Source of the DNA: Planctomycetota bacterium | GTDB taxonomy: Bacteria; Planctomycetota; Phycisphaerae; Phycisphaerales; UBA1924 | Reading direction: 5' to 3' | Assembly (NCBI GenBank): GCA_023429345.1 | Contig: JAEYVB010000089.1 | Coordinates: 1-6,603, forward strand | DNA: 6,603 nt | In this document: piece by piece, positions 5,759 through 6,603 of the stretch | How the letters are laid out: each line of letters begins with the position of its first letter | How positions within the stretch are numbered: the stretch's first letter is position 1 | Notes under the pieces: model-generated | Seen by the model: the letters and a program-made list of their open reading frames with translations, nothing else | Told to the model about the DNA's origin: nothing | Databases searched by the model: none | Translations under genes and position numbers: made by a program

Positions 5759-6469
5759 TCAGTCGAGGTAGAGCCGGCCGCGGCGGATGTAGTCGAGCAC
5801 GGAGGGGTCCAGTTCGGGTATCTCCCGCTCCCCCGCGGCGAGCCGGGCCCGTATCGCGGTGCCGCTGACTTCAAAAATGGGGACCGGGACAATGCGGTCG
5901 AGCCAGCGGTCGATCTCGTGATCGCTCCAGAAGTGAGCGCTCCGGAGGCCATCCGCGAGCGCGTTGGCGTGTTCCGCGGGGGACCGGAGCATCACCAGCG
6001 GTTCGGCGAGCTCCAGGATCCGCCGAGGCTCGCGCCAGCGGTGGAACCCGAGCGCCTGGTCGGCGCCGATCAGGAACCGCAGCTCTACCCCGGGCCCGAG
6101 CGCCCGCCGGGCGCGGGCGAGGGTCTCGATCCAGTAGCTGGGCTCGCCGGGACGGGCACGATCGAGCTCGTCGGTCCAGATCGCCGAGCGCGGCAAAGGC
6201 GCAAGCGAGAGCTTGAGCATCGCCAGCCGGTCGGCATCGGTCGCGAGCGGGGCCGACTTGAAGGGGGACCGCGAGGCCGGGACGAACACCAGCCACGCGC
6301 CGGGCACGGCCGCATCGCGTGCCAGCGCCGGGAGCCCGGTGTGCGCCCGGTGTGGCGGGTCGAAGACCCCCCCGCAGAGGATCACGGCCGCGGCGTCGGC
6401 GGGCACCGGAATGGGGGTGGGCACGGGGGTGGGCGGGCGGCCGTCGGTGGGTGTCGGGGTGGTGTTCAC
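5759..6469 (-). CDS. nadD: Nicotinate-nucleotide adenylyltransferase with proline-rich N-terminal extension
   Basis: NadD transfers AMP from ATP to nicotinate mononucleotide, making deamido-NAD in the final shared steps of NAD synthesis. The 236-residue product shows the nucleotidyltransferase motif GGVFDPPHRAH (33-43, His40 and His43), SPFK (68-71), FLIGADQ (132-138), HRW (143-145) and the second ATP motif VSGTAIR (201-207). The HxGH motif reads HRAH, with Ala for Gly. About 25 Pro/Thr/Val-rich residues precede the first beta strand, an addition typical NadD proteins lack. The GTG at 6469 has no Shine-Dalgarno; in-frame GTG codons at residues 16, 22 and 29 could also start translation, and the first two would remove most of the extension. 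It is divergent from tRNA-Glu and upstream of the deacetylase gene. Confidence 0.9.
   Translation of the reverse strand: MNTTPTPTDGRPPTPVPTPIPVPADAAAVILCGGVFDPPHRAHTGLPALARDAAVPGAWLVFVPASRSPFKSAPLATDADRLAMLKLSLAPLPRSAIWTDELDRARPGEPSYWIETLARARRALGPGVELRFLIGADQALGFHRWREPRRILELAEPLVMLRSPAEHANALADGLRSAHFWSDHEIDRWLDRIVPVPIFEVSGTAIRARLAAGEREIPELDPSVLDYIRRGRLYLD
6413..6437 (+). other. G-quadruplex-capable tract within the 5' end of nadD
   Basis: The plus strand has five runs of at least three G within 25 bases (6413-6417, 6419-6421, 6425-6429, 6431-6433, 6435-6437), with loops of 1-3 nt. This fits the standard quadruplex pattern. It contains an imperfect 12-bp tandem repeat (6413-6424, 6425-6436) and lies on the nadD template strand, encoding part of its proline-rich extension. 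Confidence 0.6.
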
Positions 6470-6503
6470 GGCCGGTCGCGCGGGCGAAAGGAACGGGCTT
6501 GGG

Positions 6504-6516
6504 CGCTAGACTAGCG
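6504..6516. promoter_or_regulatory. Palindrome with possible -10 elements between nadD and tRNA-Glu
   Basis: CGCTAG-A-CTAGCG is a perfect 13-bp inverted repeat between the divergent genes. It contains TAGACT on plus (14 nt before the tRNA) and TAGTCT on minus, each a 4-of-6 match to a -10 element. No good -35 is visible on either side, so promoter function is tentative. Confidence 0.3.
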
Positions 6517-6526
6517 GCCACAGCAC

Positions 6527-6601
6527 GGCCCCGTCGTCTAGCCAGGTCCAGGACACGTCCCTTTCAAGGACGCGACATGGGTTCGAATCCCATCGGGGTC
6601 A
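6527..6601 (+). tRNA. tRNA-Glu (anticodon UUC)
   Basis: The 75-nt gene folds into a full cloverleaf. The acceptor is GGCCCCG/CGGGGTC with a G2-U71 wobble, the D stem GTCT/GGAC, and the anticodon stem CGTCC/GGACG around loop CTTTCAA. The T arm is ATGGG-TTCGAAT-CCCAT and the discriminator is A73. The anticodon TTC (6563-6565) reads GAA and GAG. The 4-nt variable loop (CGAC), U11-A24 and U13-G22 match known glutamate identity features of E. coli tRNA-Glu. The bases after A73 are TT, so CCA must be added after transcription. Confidence 0.95.
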
Positions 6602-6603
6602 TT

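Noticed and set aside
5668..5952. N-terminal extension of the deacetylase to 5952
   Set aside because: It reads through nadD in another frame and gives low-complexity Ser/Pro/Arg sequence; the PIG-L fold begins at 5667.
5384..6514. A 376-codon plus-strand frame antisense to the deacetylase and nadD genes
   Set aside because: It lacks domains, has mixed low-complexity composition and covers two well-supported minus-strand genes.

Overview
The window is GC-rich bacterial chromosome with five protein genes, one tRNA gene and no sign of mobile DNA. The best lineage clue is the C-terminal double repeat of the first gene (NCDGST...ADFxCFxxxFAAG, twice). This is the cysteine-containing 'GC-type dockerin' tail known mainly from Planctomycetota, especially Phycisphaerae. 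Three other traits fit this without proving it: dnaN stands alone rather than beside dnaA, recF and gyrB; two genes lack a clear Shine-Dalgarno; and the tRNA 3' CCA is not encoded.

Layout from left to right. (1) 9-1331, minus: an exported PQQ-type glucose/sorbosone dehydrogenase-like beta-propeller with the dockerin tail, its own promoter and a strong RBS. (2) 1401-1433: a terminator for the next gene. (3) 1461-3422, minus: a complete transketolase whose active-site segments resemble the animal-type enzyme. (4) 3423-3714: a 292-bp divergent control region with a leader hairpin, a 17-bp perfect palindrome and two helically phased direct repeats. (5) 3715-4884, plus: dnaN, the DNA polymerase III beta clamp, closed by a perfect terminator hairpin. 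(6) 4936-5667, minus: a BshB1-like PIG-L/LmbE zinc deacetylase, convergent with dnaN. (7) 5759-6469, minus: nadD, with a proline-rich N-terminal extension encoded over a G-quadruplex-capable tract. (8) 6527-6601, plus: tRNA-Glu(UUC), divergent from nadD.

The genes are mostly housekeeping: pentose phosphate pathway, replication, NAD synthesis, translation and possibly thiol synthesis. Only nadD and the deacetylase might be co-transcribed; the others look like single units with their own signals. I see no defence system, CRISPR array, phage, transposon or clearly new multi-gene system. The points worth a second look are the apparent loss of the catalytic histidine in the dehydrogenase-like protein, the structured dnaN/tkt divergent region, the bacillithiol-type deacetylase in a probable planctomycete, and the G-rich 5' end of nadD.
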